Shown: positions 1 through 9,611, counted from the stretch's first letter. The stretch: DNA of 21,998 bases from Pavlovales sp. CCMP2436 (GCA_026770615.1 MU631494.1:159073-181070), one strand, 5' to 3'. Translations and numbers: made by a program. The notes: generated by a model not told the origin, from the letters alone.

Positions 1-98
1 GGTCTGGCGGCGGCGGGCCTGGCGGTGGGATTAGCGACGGGCTCGGCAGTGGGCGAGGCGGCGGGCTGGGTGGAGGGTGGAAGCGACGGCAGCGGGCT
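1..98. repeat. G-rich low-complexity edge sequence
   Basis: A GGCGGCGGG/GGCTCGGC-type low-complexity stretch lies directly beyond the recombinase stop codon. It looks like the Pro/Ala-coding stretch at 3290-3830. It may be the start of another element copy or a terminal region; too little is visible to decide. Confidence 0.4.
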
Positions 99-1383
99 CT
101 AGTCCACATCTTGGAGGAGATATGCGTGGATACCCGCCGCGACATCGTCATTGCCGATGGCGAGGAGGCTGTTGAGCGCATCAGGCCGCAGGCGCGTGTG
201 CGCCAGCTCGGAGATGCGCTTCAGGTAGGCCGCCGGCTCGATCCGCGCGTATATGCGCTGCGCCTCCTCTGAGCGCCAGCGACAGAGGCGTTGGATCATA
301 GCCATTGACACGCCTGCGCAGAGCAGAGTGCAGGCTGCGCCGATGCGCATCGAGTGGGCGGAGTAGCGAGTTGCCTCATGCTCGGGTATAAAGGAGCGCA
401 CCAGCCCTGCGATGAGCGCATTGACTGTGGCGTGGTCGGACGGCTCGGGCGGTGCGAGGTGCAGAACAGTGGCGTTCTCGTGCGTCGCTCCGCTGGCGTA
501 GGGAAGGCTATCTCAAGCCTCGCGAGCGCTCCGCCTGGGTCGAGCTCTTCGCCTGGCAGGACGAACAGGTACAGCGGATCCGATCCAAACACGTCTCCAA
601 ATGGGTCGTTCTTGGCGACGGGCGGCGACAGGATTGCGTAGTCCCCGTGGCGGCGCGCGCGCAGCTGCTCGACGGACGGAGCTGCGACCTCGATGCCGCC
701 GAGATACCACTTGAGCGAGGCGCGCGAGAGGCAGCCGTGCTTGAACGAGCCGACGTCCGGCACGGAGAGCTCGGCCTTCCGAAAGGCCCCAAAGTAGCCC
801 ACGTGTATCAGCGCGCAGGCCGCAACCCAGAAGGGCGCGTCCCAGTCGATTCGGCGGCCTGCGACTAAGAGCCCGTGCGGCGCGCGCAGCATCTTCCGTA
901 TGTAGTCCGCGCCGAGCGGCAGCTTGCGCTGCGGCAGCAGCGCCTCTTGGCCGTGCTTGCGCACGAACGAACGCAGCAAGCCGCGCAGCACGTGCTTAAT
1001 GAGTGGCGCTTGCACGAGCCGCAGGTTCGCCTGCTTGTGCACGCGCCTGGCCGAGTTGATCACTGAGAGCGCCGACTGCGGCTTGGGTGCGGGTGCCGAG
1101 CGGTTGCCTGGCCGCATGTGCTGGTAGACGTGGATCAGGAACGAGGCGAGCAGGAAGGATTCACGCTGGAAGCCCGCTGCATCGGCGCCTGAGTTTGCGG
1201 CGTTGTCCATCCGAAGAGAGGGCGTGCCCCACAACTAGCAGAAAGCAACCCAGCGGGCCCAGTCTGTGCGGTCCTTGGACTGTGTGTTCAGCGCGGAGGA
1301 GTCGAGCACGGCGTCATCGATGACCGCCTGGAAGGCGCCAAGCATCGAGTTGTCGGGCGGGTTGAGTGCCAGCGGAGATGCCT
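99..1383 (-). pseudogene. Tyrosine recombinase of the DIRS-like element (broken)
   Basis: The protein would cut and rejoin DNA through a tyrosine nucleophile to integrate the retrotransposon cDNA circle. A helical N-terminal domain (about 1380-930) includes the block DRTDWARWVAFC. The first catalytic arginine is in GAFRKAEL (about 785-762). The C-terminal box is SAHSMRIG (about 360-337), giving HxxR. A Trp (RWR) stands where many family members have His, and RIYAR (about 255-240) supplies the likely nucleophile Tyr. The gene is broken by a TAG at 1237-1235 after VAFC and by a frameshift near 450-470, where one frame ends LFCTSHR and the other begins PSDHATVNALIAG. All catalytic residues survive, so the breaks look fairly recent. 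It follows the RT/RNase H block. Confidence 0.82.
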
Positions 1384-1899
1384 GGTCGCGAAATGCGCAG
1401 GCAGCGTAACGCCGTTGGCCAGCGCGACATTAGCGAACGCGCGCGGCAGAGGAGGCGCTGGGCGCAAGTAAGCGCGAAGCGGCGTCCTGGCTTGCGGTAC
1501 ACTCGGTTGCAGCTCACCCGGAGCGCGTCGGCAGAGTACTCTGAAGTTGGCACGCCCGGAGTTGGCAGTCACAGAGCGATCCGGCGGCGCCGCGGGCGGG
1601 CAGGGAGGCGGACAGGCACCATGCGTGTCTGCTGCCGCAGCTACCGAAGCGTGCGGGCGCGAGGCCCGAGAGAGAACCCGGAAGGGAGAGCCGGGCACTC
1701 GCGCTTCGCCGATCCTCGTGGCGAGAAGCGGGAGCCGCGGGTTCGCACGCGCGATTGCAACCTGTGGCGGCTCGAGAGGCTGCAGCGGCGCGGCCAGCCC
1801 TGCGCACGACGATGCGGGCGGCGTGTCCCCTGTCTGCATAGCCGCTACGAGCTCGTCCAGCAGCGCTCGCAACGCGTGTGGAGCCTCGAGGCGGTGCGC
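1384..1899 (-). other. Decayed linker between RNase H and recombinase
   Basis: One minus-strand frame stays open here, but its content is Ala/Pro/Arg-rich and resembles no domain. A stop (TAA) precedes the recombinase N-terminal block in that block's own frame. This is probably the frameshifted spacer between the pol RNase H and the recombinase. No independent gene is supported on either strand. Confidence 0.4.
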
Positions 1900-4800
1900 G
1901 CGTAAGCCGAGCTGCACGCACAGGCGCTCGAGCAGTTCGAATCGCCCGCGCGGAGCTGCATCGGCCATTAAATTGGTCTCTGAGTAGATGAAGCCGACGT
2001 GCGGGTTGCCTATGGCGCAAGCGCGCGCCACTTTGGCAGCGCGAGCAAGTTGAGGTGGACTATCTGCATGAGCAGCGAGTGGGCGAAGGCTGCGGCTATG
2101 ACGTCTGCGGTCGTCAGCCTGTCCGTGGCGAGGTGCACTTGCGCCCCCTTGACGAGCGAGGCAAAGACGAGCACATTTCCCAGGAGCGCGCAGAACTCGA
2201 GCACCGGCATCGGGAGCTCGCAGTCCTCATGCGCGAGCGCGAAAGACCAGTAGTAGCCGTGAGCGTAGCCACCGAGTGAGGGCGTGTCTGTTCCGGCCTT
2301 GGCGGCGTCCGAGTATAGCGTAAAGTGCGCTCGAGCTCGCCGCGGCGTGCGACTCTTGGCTGCGAGCATCGCCGCAAAGCATGCTCCGGCTGCACAAGCG
2401 AGGAGCGTCGACCAGCGAGTGAACGCGTTGTGCAGCATGTTGGAGACGGGGATGATCGAGGCAGGGTGCGCGCGTAGGTCTTCGTGCTTGAAGAGCGCGT
2501 ACATCCCGTAGAAATACGACTGATCCGCCGCCGTGATCGGCTTACAGTGCTCGAGCAGCCCGCAGAGGCGGCGCAACTCGGCGAAGCTGACAGGCACGCC
2601 CGCGAGCAGAGCGCTGAGCGTCACCTGAGCGCGAAGCACCTTGGCGGCGGGTATGGCAGCGATGCCGAGGGCAATGTGGAAGTTGATCCCCAGCCACGCC
2701 ATGGACTGGCCGAGCGGGCGCTTCTCGGAGATGGCCATCAAGATGCCAAGGTCCTGCACTACCTCTCGCCAGACGCGCAGCAGCTTTAACAGGCGATCGG
2801 CGCCCACGACTGTGAACACGAGGTCGTCCGTATATATGTGTGCGGAGAAGAGTCGTAGCTGCGGCCGGCCGGTCGTGAGGGTGAGCTGTTTGCGGTGCCT
2901 GATCCAATCGCGCGTGGCTTGCGGCGTGCGCGGGTCTGCGAGCATCGTCTCGAAGCGGGGCAGTTCCGCGGCGTTAAACTTCTTGGCCACGATGTGGAGC
3001 CAGGCCTGGCTGAAGCGTTGTGCATTATTTGACGATACGCTTAAATCGAAGCCGAGTCGGAGTTCGGAGATCACGGAAGTGCCCTCGACCGAGCCGTCGC
3101 GAGGCGTCTAGAGCAAGCACACCTTCCAGAGCTCGGCGGTCGAGAGTGTGAACTGATTCAAATAGTCTCGTGCGTCGTCCGTGAACGAGAACACGGGTTC
3201 GCCGAGCAACCTTGCTGCGTGTCATAGGATCGCGTCGTCGGCCACTTTGTTTAGCACTAACGGTTTGACCTCTGGTGGCCACTTTGGAGCGTCGGATGGG
3301 TGAGCACGTTTGGCGGCGCTGGCGGCGGCGGGCTGGGTGGCGGCGAAGGTGGCGATGGGTTTGGCGGCGCCGGGCTGTTTGGCGGGGACGGAGGCGGGCT
3401 CGGCGACGGGAGCGGCGGTGGTGTCGGTGGCGGCGGGCGTGGCGGCAATCTTGGCGGCGGGCTCGGCGGCGTGCGGCTCTGCGGCGACGGGCCGGACGGC
3501 GGGCTTAGCGTTGGTTTCTGCGGGGAATTTGGAGGGGGTGGCGGAGGTGGGCTCGGCGGCAGGCTTTGCGGCGGGCTTGGCGGCGGGCGTGGCGGTGGTG
3601 GATTTGGCGTGGAGGGTGGATGGGAGAGAGGCGGCGGCGGGCTTCTCGGCGGGCTCGGCGGTGGCGGGGTTTGCGGCGGGTTTGACGGGCTTGACAAGAG
3701 GGGGGTCCGGCGGCAGGGGGCTTGGCGGCGGCGGGCTCGGCGGCGGCGGGGTTGGCGGCGGCGGGCTCGGCAGCGGCGGGCTTAGCGGCGGTGGCTCTAC
3801 GTTGGGCATGGCGGAGGGGGTGGAGGCAGGCTCGGCGTCATCGTCGTCGACGATAGGCAAGTCGAGCGAGTCGTGAATCCCTATCGCCTCGTTGAGCGGG
3901 ACCACGATGGCGTTGTCGCTGTCGTGGTCCGTGGTCCGTCTGAATCGGACAGGCTCAAATTTGCGCGGCGTTGAGCCTTGAGGTAGAAGGCGGATGGGGA
4001 GGAAGGGTAGTTCGGCGTGCCAGCCTACCCAGCTTAGCTCGCTAAGCCGGCGGAGCTCGCGTTTGACTGAGGCCGCACCGAGCAAGAGCGACATTAAGTG
4101 TGGGAGTAGCACGATCTGCAGCGAGAAGTCGGCCTTGAATTGCACGCCGTCACGCACGAACGCGAGCAGTTCTTGGTCAGGCCAATCGTGGCCGAGTGCA
4201 AGCTCGAATGCTCGCTTGTTGAGGTTGGAAGCGAGCCGCGAGCCGAAGTCGAGCGGCCAGAGGCACCCGTCGCCGTCTGGTACGCGCATATCCCAAATGA
4301 TCCCACGCGCCGCGGGCAGGAACGTGCTTTGCCCGAGGGCGAGGGGTCTGTTCGTCCGACGCGCATCGGCGCCGTGCGCGATGTAAGCCCGAAGGTCTTT
4401 GCCCTCTCGACACTGCCACTCGCGTATAGCTGATATCGCCCCTGGGAACAGGATGTTCGTCACGCTGCGTGGGCAGTAGGTCGACACTAGTGTGACAAGC
4501 GGCGGCGGCGCCACTGTGTATGGCGGGTCGAAACGCGCGGACGTGGCGCGGAAAGGAGTGTCGAGGAGGGAGGGGTCAGTCGGCGAAGGCAAGAAGAGGA
4601 TGAGGTCGGGTGGCACGGAGGATATGTCGGTCGTGACGCGCTCGGCCCACTCGCCGAGGTAGGAGACGAGCGCTTAGGACACGTCCGCCCACAAATGGCA
4701 GCCGCCAGCACGGAGGACCGCCCGCAGTGCGTTGGCAGTGGAGTCGCATGACTGGACTGCGCGCATCCACACCATTGGCCCCAGGTCTGCACGCCGCCAA

Positions 4801-5471
4801 ACGCGGTGCACGCTGCGTGGTGGGCCAAGACCCTCGGGCCACGCCAGGTAGCTAGTTGCTAGCCAAGGGCGAGCGAGTAGCGGCGTGAATGCGGCGAGAG
4901 CTGCGGCCACCGGCTCGTATAGCGTGGTGAGGGCGAGGTCTGCGAGCGTCACCCACGCCGCTGAGTGTGACGCGAGTGGTAGTGCACCTCTGAACGGCAC
5001 CGCGACGACGTGAACGGTCGAGCCGAATCCGCAGGCTTCGCCGCCCATCCGAGCCGCGAAGATGCCCACTGCATCGGGCACGCTGCGCATGGCTGCCGCT
5101 GCGATGCCGCACGCCGTTGAGCGCGAGGCACCGGGCTGCGCAAAGCCGGGGAGGCCATCTGTGACTCCGGCCGTCTGGTGTACGAGGCAGCGCGCGCCGC
5201 CGACTGCGGAGAGCGATACGAGCACGGCGATGACGGCCACCGTCGGGCGGAATGCCGAAGAAGAAGCGAGCAGCCACGCCGATGGCTGGCGGGCGTCAAG
5301 CGCCGGGGTTGTGGCGGGAGGTGGCGGAGCGACGCGCGCCGTCGCCGCGGCGAGGCCGAGGCTGAGGAGTAGAGGGGGGGGAGGAGGAGGAGGAGGGGGC
5401 GGAGGAGGGGGCAGAGGCGCAGGCGCGAGGAGGCGGGAGGGCGGGTTGTGCGTCGCGCGCGAAGCAACCCC
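1900..5471 (-). pseudogene. Reverse transcriptase-RNase H polyprotein of the DIRS-like element (broken)
   Basis: The protein would copy the retrotransposon RNA into DNA. From the N-terminus it has a Pro-rich start, an unrecognised segment (about 5300-4680), then a pre-RT region with SYLGEWAERV. RT fingers show LLPQGSTPRKFEPVRFRR (about 3980-3930), followed by a Pro/Ala-rich segment of about 150 residues. Then come KPLVLNKVADDAIL and FTDDARDYLNQF (motif A), SSNNAQRFS (motif B) and YTDD (2834-2823, motif C), with WLGI downstream. RNase H shows YSDA (D), LEF (E), ATDR (D) and, after a frameshift near 2055, NLMADAAPRG (last D). Stops TAA 4676-4674, TGA 3224-3222 and TAG 3110-3108 all lie in one frame, and conserved sequence continues past each. 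The catalytic residues are intact. It was probably a single ORF once. Confidence 0.85.
3290..3830. repeat. GC-rich minisatellite coding a Pro/Ala-rich segment inside the RT
   Basis: Imperfect repeats of GGCGGCGGGCTCGGC-type units keep one minus-strand frame open, read as PxPPP and AKPAAKPAAEP-like sequence, between the RT fingers block and motif A. The plus-strand Gly/Arg-rich open frames over the same bases are shadows of this composition. Confidence 0.75.
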
Positions 5472-8022
5472 CTAGTGCATCGCGGGCCATACAAAACCCG
5501 CCGGCGTCGCGAGCGTGTGCGAGTGGAGCTGGAATCCCACGGCGGCGTGCGCAGCTGCTGCCATGTTCGCGTGGCCGGACGCTGACGCTTGCGGGCAGGG
5601 GCAGCGCCCCTGTGCCCGGAGTGGCCACGCGGACGTCACGACCGGCAGGCACGGCTCGCAGCCGTTAGCTGCTTGGAAGGCACGCGAGATGCTCGAGCGG
5701 GAGTACGCGTTCTGGGCTACGTAGACCTGGTCGGCGGCCACGTCGTCAGTGAACGCGACGGTGCCGAACATCGACGTGGCGAGGATGGGTGACGCCGCCG
5801 ATGACGCGACCACCATTGTCGTCACGTTGTTGGCTGCTAACGTCACCCGCTTGCTTGCAGGCACGAGCGGTGTCGCGGCGGGGTGCTTGGCGCCCCCGCG
5901 GTTGCTAGCCGGCACGCCCTTGGCGGCGATGGCCGCCGGCAAGCCTGCGCCGCCAGCCTGCACGATGCCCGTGCCGAGGGTGAGCAGCTGCGGAAATGCG
6001 TGCGCGAGGTTGGCCGACTGCACCGCGCGCTCCAGGAGCGCGTCGAGCCGGGAGGCCGACTCAGAGCCAGGCGGCGAGAATGTCGCTGTTATCACAGTCA
6101 GCGGGTTCGTGCTGTTGAGCTTGAGCAACAATGCGCTCTCGATCTTGCTGAAGGCGAGCAGCACGATCGCGGCGAGCTCTCGCGGCAGCATCGGGTGCAT
6201 GGAGACGAGCGAAGCCACGTGAGCGACGCTGTCCACGAAGCTCCCGAGGCCCATGGCGCCGACGGCCTCGCATAGTGGGATGGCGGTCTTGTTGAACCAG
6301 GTGAGCGATGTGTTGCCGAGGCCGTAGGCCAAGAACTCGAACATGTTGCTGACCGGTTGCGCGCCTGGAAAGACGACGAAGGGCCGCGCGAGCAGCTCTG
6401 TCGCCTGGTGGAAGACGTGTGGCTGCAGCCTGGAGAACTTGCAGGCGAGCAGGTCGGCGGCTATCGCTGCGGAGAGCACGTTGGAGCCACGGACGGTCTT
6501 GAAGCTCGCATCTCCTTCGTCGAGCAGCCTTGTGAGCGCGTGCGCAGCGTCCATGGCTGAAGCCTTGATCAAGGCGTGGTAGGCGAATGTGGTTGACCCG
6601 CTGAGCTGCGCGAGAGGGCGGCGGACGATCTGAAGACCGCACGGCGTGTCATTCGCGGCGAGCCCGAGTGAGGCGAGCACGACTTCCGAGTTGAATGCCG
6701 CGCGCTCGAGCGACTGCGAGAGGCTGCGGAATTTTTGGTGCGTGAGGAGGTGTTCGTTGAGCGAGCCACCCGATGAAGCGCCGCCGCCGCCGCTGCTCGA
6801 CGGCTGTGTAGTGGCGGAAGACGGAAGAGACGAGCAGGGACTGTAGGTGCGACATTGCCTCGGCCGGGTCGAGGGGAGTGATGGAGGAGCCGAGGTATGA
6901 CGAGGCGACGCGGTCGAGGCGGGTCAGCACATTGCGCGACCACTTGACGCCCGCGCCCAATTCTCCGATCTTGGTGAAAACGAGTGCGGCGAGGCGCGAG
7001 AGAGACGCCATCGCGTCCGCGGCGTCAAGACTGGGCGGGATGAGCGATCGAAGCACGTTGAAGTGTGGGAGGAAGAGATGTGGCCGAGCTGAGAGGGCGG
7101 CCGAAGCTGCAGGCGCGTTCTGCGAGAAGTCGGCGGCGTCAGTGACGAGCAGCTCGAAGTCGACTGAGGTGAGCACGGGTTGGAAGAGCAGTTGGTAGGC
7201 AGAGATGATGGAGACGAGCTGCGAGACTGCGCCGTTCGCTGGCCTCGAGCCGGTAGAGATGGAATCGATAGCCTCGGCAGTGACCCTGATGATTTCTGCC
7301 GAGTAGAACTCCATCCCGCTGAGCACCGCGACGAGAGTGCGGTAGGAGCCGTCGTCGCCTCGGAAGACGCGGAGCGGCACAACCTCGAAGCGCGCCGCGC
7401 GGGACTGCGCGTCGGCAGCTGCGGTGCGGTGCACGACGTCGTCGTTAGAGATGTACAGCGCGGATGGCTTCTGCAGCGAAAGCGCGATTAAAGCGCTGGG
7501 CAGGCCAGATGGAGACGCGTCGGGCATGGTCCTGCAGAGGTGGGAGAGTCCGACAGCGGCCACAGCCGGTTTGAGCTCAATGCGCATGGCCGAAAGATTG
7601 TTCATGTTGTTCTCGAAACACGCGATCTCGACGATGAGCGCGGCCGCGGCGGAGCGCGGCATGAGGACGTTGCCATCGGCGTCGTTCTCGAAATCGGACG
7701 AGAGCGCCGTCTTGATGGCCGAGAACTTTTTCGAGGGCAGCAGGAGGCACTCGCGGCCGTGCGAGTCCGTCAAGATCGCCGGTAGGAATGCTCCGGGCGC
7801 AATGGCGGGCGTGTTAGTCATGGGAGGCGCGGGCGTGGGCGTGGGGATGAGCGTGGCGACGACGAAGGGCGTGACGACGGGCGGGTTGCAGCGCCGGGGT
7901 GCGCCACCGCGGCCACCTCCGTTGCCCGCGTCGCGCCGACGGGCGGGCGGGTTGGTCCGGATTGTCGGGTTGGCCGGGGTGCTGCCACCGCGGCCACCTC
8001 CGCGGCCCGCGCCGGAGGCGAG
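5472..8022 (-). pseudogene. Gag-like protein of the DIRS-like element (frameshifted, 5' end cut)
   Basis: This is the first ORF of the element and by position its Gag, the RNA-binding particle protein; no domain is recognised by sequence. The only ATG in frame is at 7821, but the frame stays open upstream to the AT-rich junction and there encodes two Arg/Gly-rich blocks (GRGGGRGG and GNGGGRGG), typical of RNA-binding RGG boxes. The first half (7821 to about 6790) switches frame within the run CGGCGGCGGCGGCG, near the pairs HYTAVEQ and SSSGGGGASSGG, into the second half (about 6790-5472). The C-terminus holds clustered Cys/His (CEPC ... CPCP ... H) that do not match a standard CCHC knuckle. 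The TAG at 5474-5472 may be the natural Gag stop, since the RT continues in the same frame. Confidence 0.6.
7896..8011. repeat. Direct repeat in the RGG-coding stretch
   Basis: A block of about 35 bp around CCACCGCGGCCACCTCCG occurs at 7896-7930 and again at 7976-8011 with few differences. It encodes the two Arg/Gly blocks of the Gag-like protein on the minus strand. Confidence 0.7.
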
Positions 8023-8239
8023 TGAGAATTCTAATAAAAAGTAATAAATATCTAATAAAAATCTAATAAAAAACTAATAAAATCTAATAAATACTTATAA
8101 ATGAATGAAAATACTTATAATTTACGGCACTATGGTACGGTGCCCGCATCTTGACGTATACTTATATGATCTCTTACCATTATGGTATGATAAATTTGTG
8201 GTTTATTGATATTTTGCGTACTTTTTATTAGAATTCTCA
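8023..8239. repeat. 217-bp module with 21-bp perfect inverted ends at the GC/AT junction
   Basis: Bases 8023-8043 (starting TGAGAATTCTAAT) are the exact reverse complement of 8219-8239 (ending ATTAGAATTCTCA). The left arm begins at the base where GC-rich DNA turns AT-rich. The interior is non-coding and AT-rich. It resembles a MITE-like element, or the terminal structure of a larger AT-rich insertion. Confidence 0.75.
8031..8096 (+). repeat. CTAATAAA-type degenerate tandem repeat
   Basis: Four to five copies of CTAATAAA with 0-3 extra A residues follow the junction, and two more copies lie at 8301-8318. The function is unknown. Confidence 0.65.
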
Positions 8240-8341
8240 GTACTTACCACTATGCCGTCAATTATTTGATACATATGCCGACCTTATCCATTTAATTAAT
8301 CTAATAAATCTAATAAATCCTATATACATACCATTATGGTA
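8126..8341. repeat. Short palindromes TACCAT-n-ATGGTA
   Basis: TACCATTATGGTA occurs at 8175-8187 and 8329-8341. A related GGCAC...GTGCC palindrome lies at 8126-8144, and half-matching forms with ACTATGCCGTCA lie near 8247 and 8492. They could be protein-binding sites or folded ends; no use is proven. Confidence 0.55.
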
Positions 8342-8585
8342 CGGGATTTATATAGATTTTATTCAATTTAATAGACCGGCGCCCATATGGCGGAGCCACT
8401 AAGAAGGTACTGCACTCTCTCGTGACCTTTATAGATACGGGAGTATATTGTTAAATACTGATAAGACATATTTAAACCATTTTGACGTACTGCACTATGC
8501 CGTCAGATATATTAATTTCTTGATAGACCGCGGGGCACCACGCAGTGGTTTAAAGATATCGATAAACTCTTATATCCGTCGCTTA
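8240..8585. other. AT-rich non-coding gap outside the left terminal repeat
   Basis: No ORF of useful length is seen on either strand. The stretch holds a TACCATTATGGTA palindrome, two ACTATGCCGTCA motifs and two ATAGACCG motifs (about 8370 and 8522). No RNA gene was recognised. Confidence 0.5.
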
Positions 8586-8589
8586 ACGA

Positions 8590-8616
8590 AAGGAGGGGGT
8601 AGAGGGGGTAGAGGGG
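8590..8616 (+). repeat. G-rich 9-mer repeats, quadruplex-capable
   Basis: Three GGGGG tracts separated by TAGA follow a GGA start. The right-end copy (21571-21606) has four G4-5 tracts spaced by 4-5 nt, which meets the usual G-quadruplex pattern. The unit is TAGA(G/T)GGGG. Confidence 0.6.
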
Positions 8617-8773
8617 GTAATAAATAAGTTTTCTCTATAGCTAAAAGAATGTAAGCGTGACGCCGGACGACACGTTCGGTTCCGCCTATGCGGGACTTTT
8701 TTATTACCCCATCTACCCCCTCTACCCCATCTACCCCCTCCTTTTGTATTTCTATGTTAAAAGTATAATAATA

Positions 8774-8787
8774 ACACACACACACAC
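8774..8787. repeat. (CA)n microsatellite in the left terminal repeat
   Basis: Seven CA units occupy the inner part of the terminal repeat. The same position in the right copy carries two longer TG runs. Confidence 0.9.
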
Positions 8788-8858
8788 ATTTCCGAGGAGG
8801 GACAAGTTTCGGCTAAATTTTACCCAACGATAGGATATAATCGCGTATATATTAAATG

Positions 8859-8887
8859 TTTTAAATATAATATATATATAACTAGAA
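8859..8887 (+). promoter_or_regulatory. AT-rich TATA-like promoter
   Basis: TTTTAAATATAATATATATATAACTAGAA directly precedes the ATG at 8888. The call rests on composition and position only. Confidence 0.4.
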
Positions 8888-9232
8888 ATGGATGAAATTG
8901 TTTTTATTAAATTTGCCGGTATACAATTATTGAATGTTAGTTCGTATGTTCATTTCGATAAAAAACGAGTAATTGATAAATTACTTATTGATAATAAAAC
9001 TATAAATTTATACCGTGTAACAATGTTTGAAAACACTAAATCAATTATCAAATTAAAGCAAATTACTGACAATGACAACAATGAAATCACAAAATTAAAA
9101 ATAACTCTTGCAGAACACGAATACGGCGAAGCTAAGAAAAACTTTGAAAATTACCTTGAAAAAGTAGTGTATGATACACTCAAACATATCGAATATATGT
9201 ATGTCTCAATTGACGATATTTCTAAAATCTAA
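8888..9232 (+). CDS. Unknown small protein (114 aa), left end of the provirus
   Basis: I do not recognise this protein. It is intact, from ATG (after a TATA-like stretch) to TAA. It is Lys/Ile/Asn-rich, with no signal peptide or membrane segment, and its second half (KLKITLAEHEYGEAKKNFENY) is likely helical and charged. It is the first gene inside the left terminal repeat and one of few undamaged genes. Its base composition matches the other AT-rich genes. It could be a small regulatory or accessory protein; nothing in the sequence decides. Confidence 0.6.
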   Translation: MDEIVFIKFAGIQLLNVSSYVHFDKKRVIDKLLIDNKTINLYRVTMFENTKSIIKLKQITDNDNNEITKLKITLAEHEYGEAKKNFENYLEKVVYDTLKHIEYMYVSIDDISKI

Positions 9233-9434
9233 CAATTCAATAGGATATAATCTCTTATATTCGTTAACTCTTCATATTGACGTGCCAATTGTTCCAATTG
9301 TAAAATGATTTCACCAATTCGTGCATCCCTATCGAAATTATTGCTATAATACTGAATATCGATATAATTATATCCATCAGACATATATAATATACGTTAT
9401 ATTTTTATCTTCATGTATATTAGGAAAGATAGAT

Positions 9435-9611
9435 ATGTTAAATTTACTTTCGTTGTTCCTCGTCCCTACAATTTTACATATGTTAAGATGTTGCTATACC
9501 AACGTTAACGAAAATGTTGACACTTCTAACGAAGTTATTATACAAAAATCTCAAGAATTAGCGTGCATAATTATCCAACGAGCTTATCGAAAATATAAAA
9601 AAAAATCATAA
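9435..9611 (+). CDS. Small membrane protein with a C-terminal IQ-like motif (58 aa)
   Basis: The ATG at 9435 is preferred; the frame is open further upstream to 9321 but offers only a GTG start there. The N-terminus (about residues 2-18, LNLLSLFLVPTILHML) is hydrophobic and could span or anchor in a membrane. The C-terminus, IIQRAYRKYKKKS, matches the IQ consensus (IQxxxRxxxxR/K), which in eukaryotic proteins binds calmodulin or EF-hand light chains. Seen: the hydrophobic start and the motif. Inferred: a membrane-tethered protein that binds a host calcium-sensor. Its stop lies 6 nt from the convergent LamG gene. A short basic tail could also match by chance. Confidence 0.5.
   Translation: MLNLLSLFLVPTILHMLRCCYTNVNENVDTSNEVIIQKSQELACIIIQRAYRKYKKKS

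Larger units (their letters stand above)
99..8022 (-). mobile_element. Decayed DIRS-like tyrosine-recombinase retrotransposon
   Basis: Three coding blocks lie on the minus strand in the order Gag-like, reverse transcriptase/RNase H, tyrosine recombinase. This is the arrangement of the DIRS order, which integrates by a tyrosine recombinase rather than a DDE integrase. The second Gag half and the RT share one frame, separated only by a TAG at 5474-5472. No DIRS-type split or inverted terminal repeats could be recognised; the left side is short and the right side is cut at the AT-rich junction. Several in-frame stops and frameshifts show the copy is inactive. No methyltransferase domain was seen. 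Confidence 0.8.
8586..8802. repeat. Left terminal inverted repeat
   Basis: It starts ACGAAAGGAGGGGG and ends CATTTCCGAGGAGGGA. It matches the reverse complement of 21462-21729 over its length, with indels in the CA run and a diverged centre. The outer part (8589-8744) is itself palindromic: the G-rich arm 8590-8625 pairs with the C-rich arm 8700-8744, around a GC-rich core containing GTGACGCCGGAC and CCGCCTATGCGGGAC. Homology continues inward past the palindrome but stops at once outside, as expected of a true element end. Confidence 0.88.

Noticed and set aside
1087..1905. Plus-strand Arg-rich frames over the recombinase and RNase H region
   Set aside because: They are GC-rich antisense shadows; the minus strand carries the recognisable motifs.
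3275..3876. Plus-strand Gly- and Arg-rich open frames
   Set aside because: They are antisense shadows of the Pro/Ala-coding minisatellite and show only low complexity.
5062..5475. Plus-strand frame with poly-Gly
   Set aside because: It is antisense to the poly-Pro start of the RT polyprotein, with no domain content.
8586..8750. Two independent MITE insertions in opposite orientation
   Set aside because: Similarity continues about 60 bp beyond the palindrome on the inner side at both ends and stops on the outer side, as for terminal repeats.
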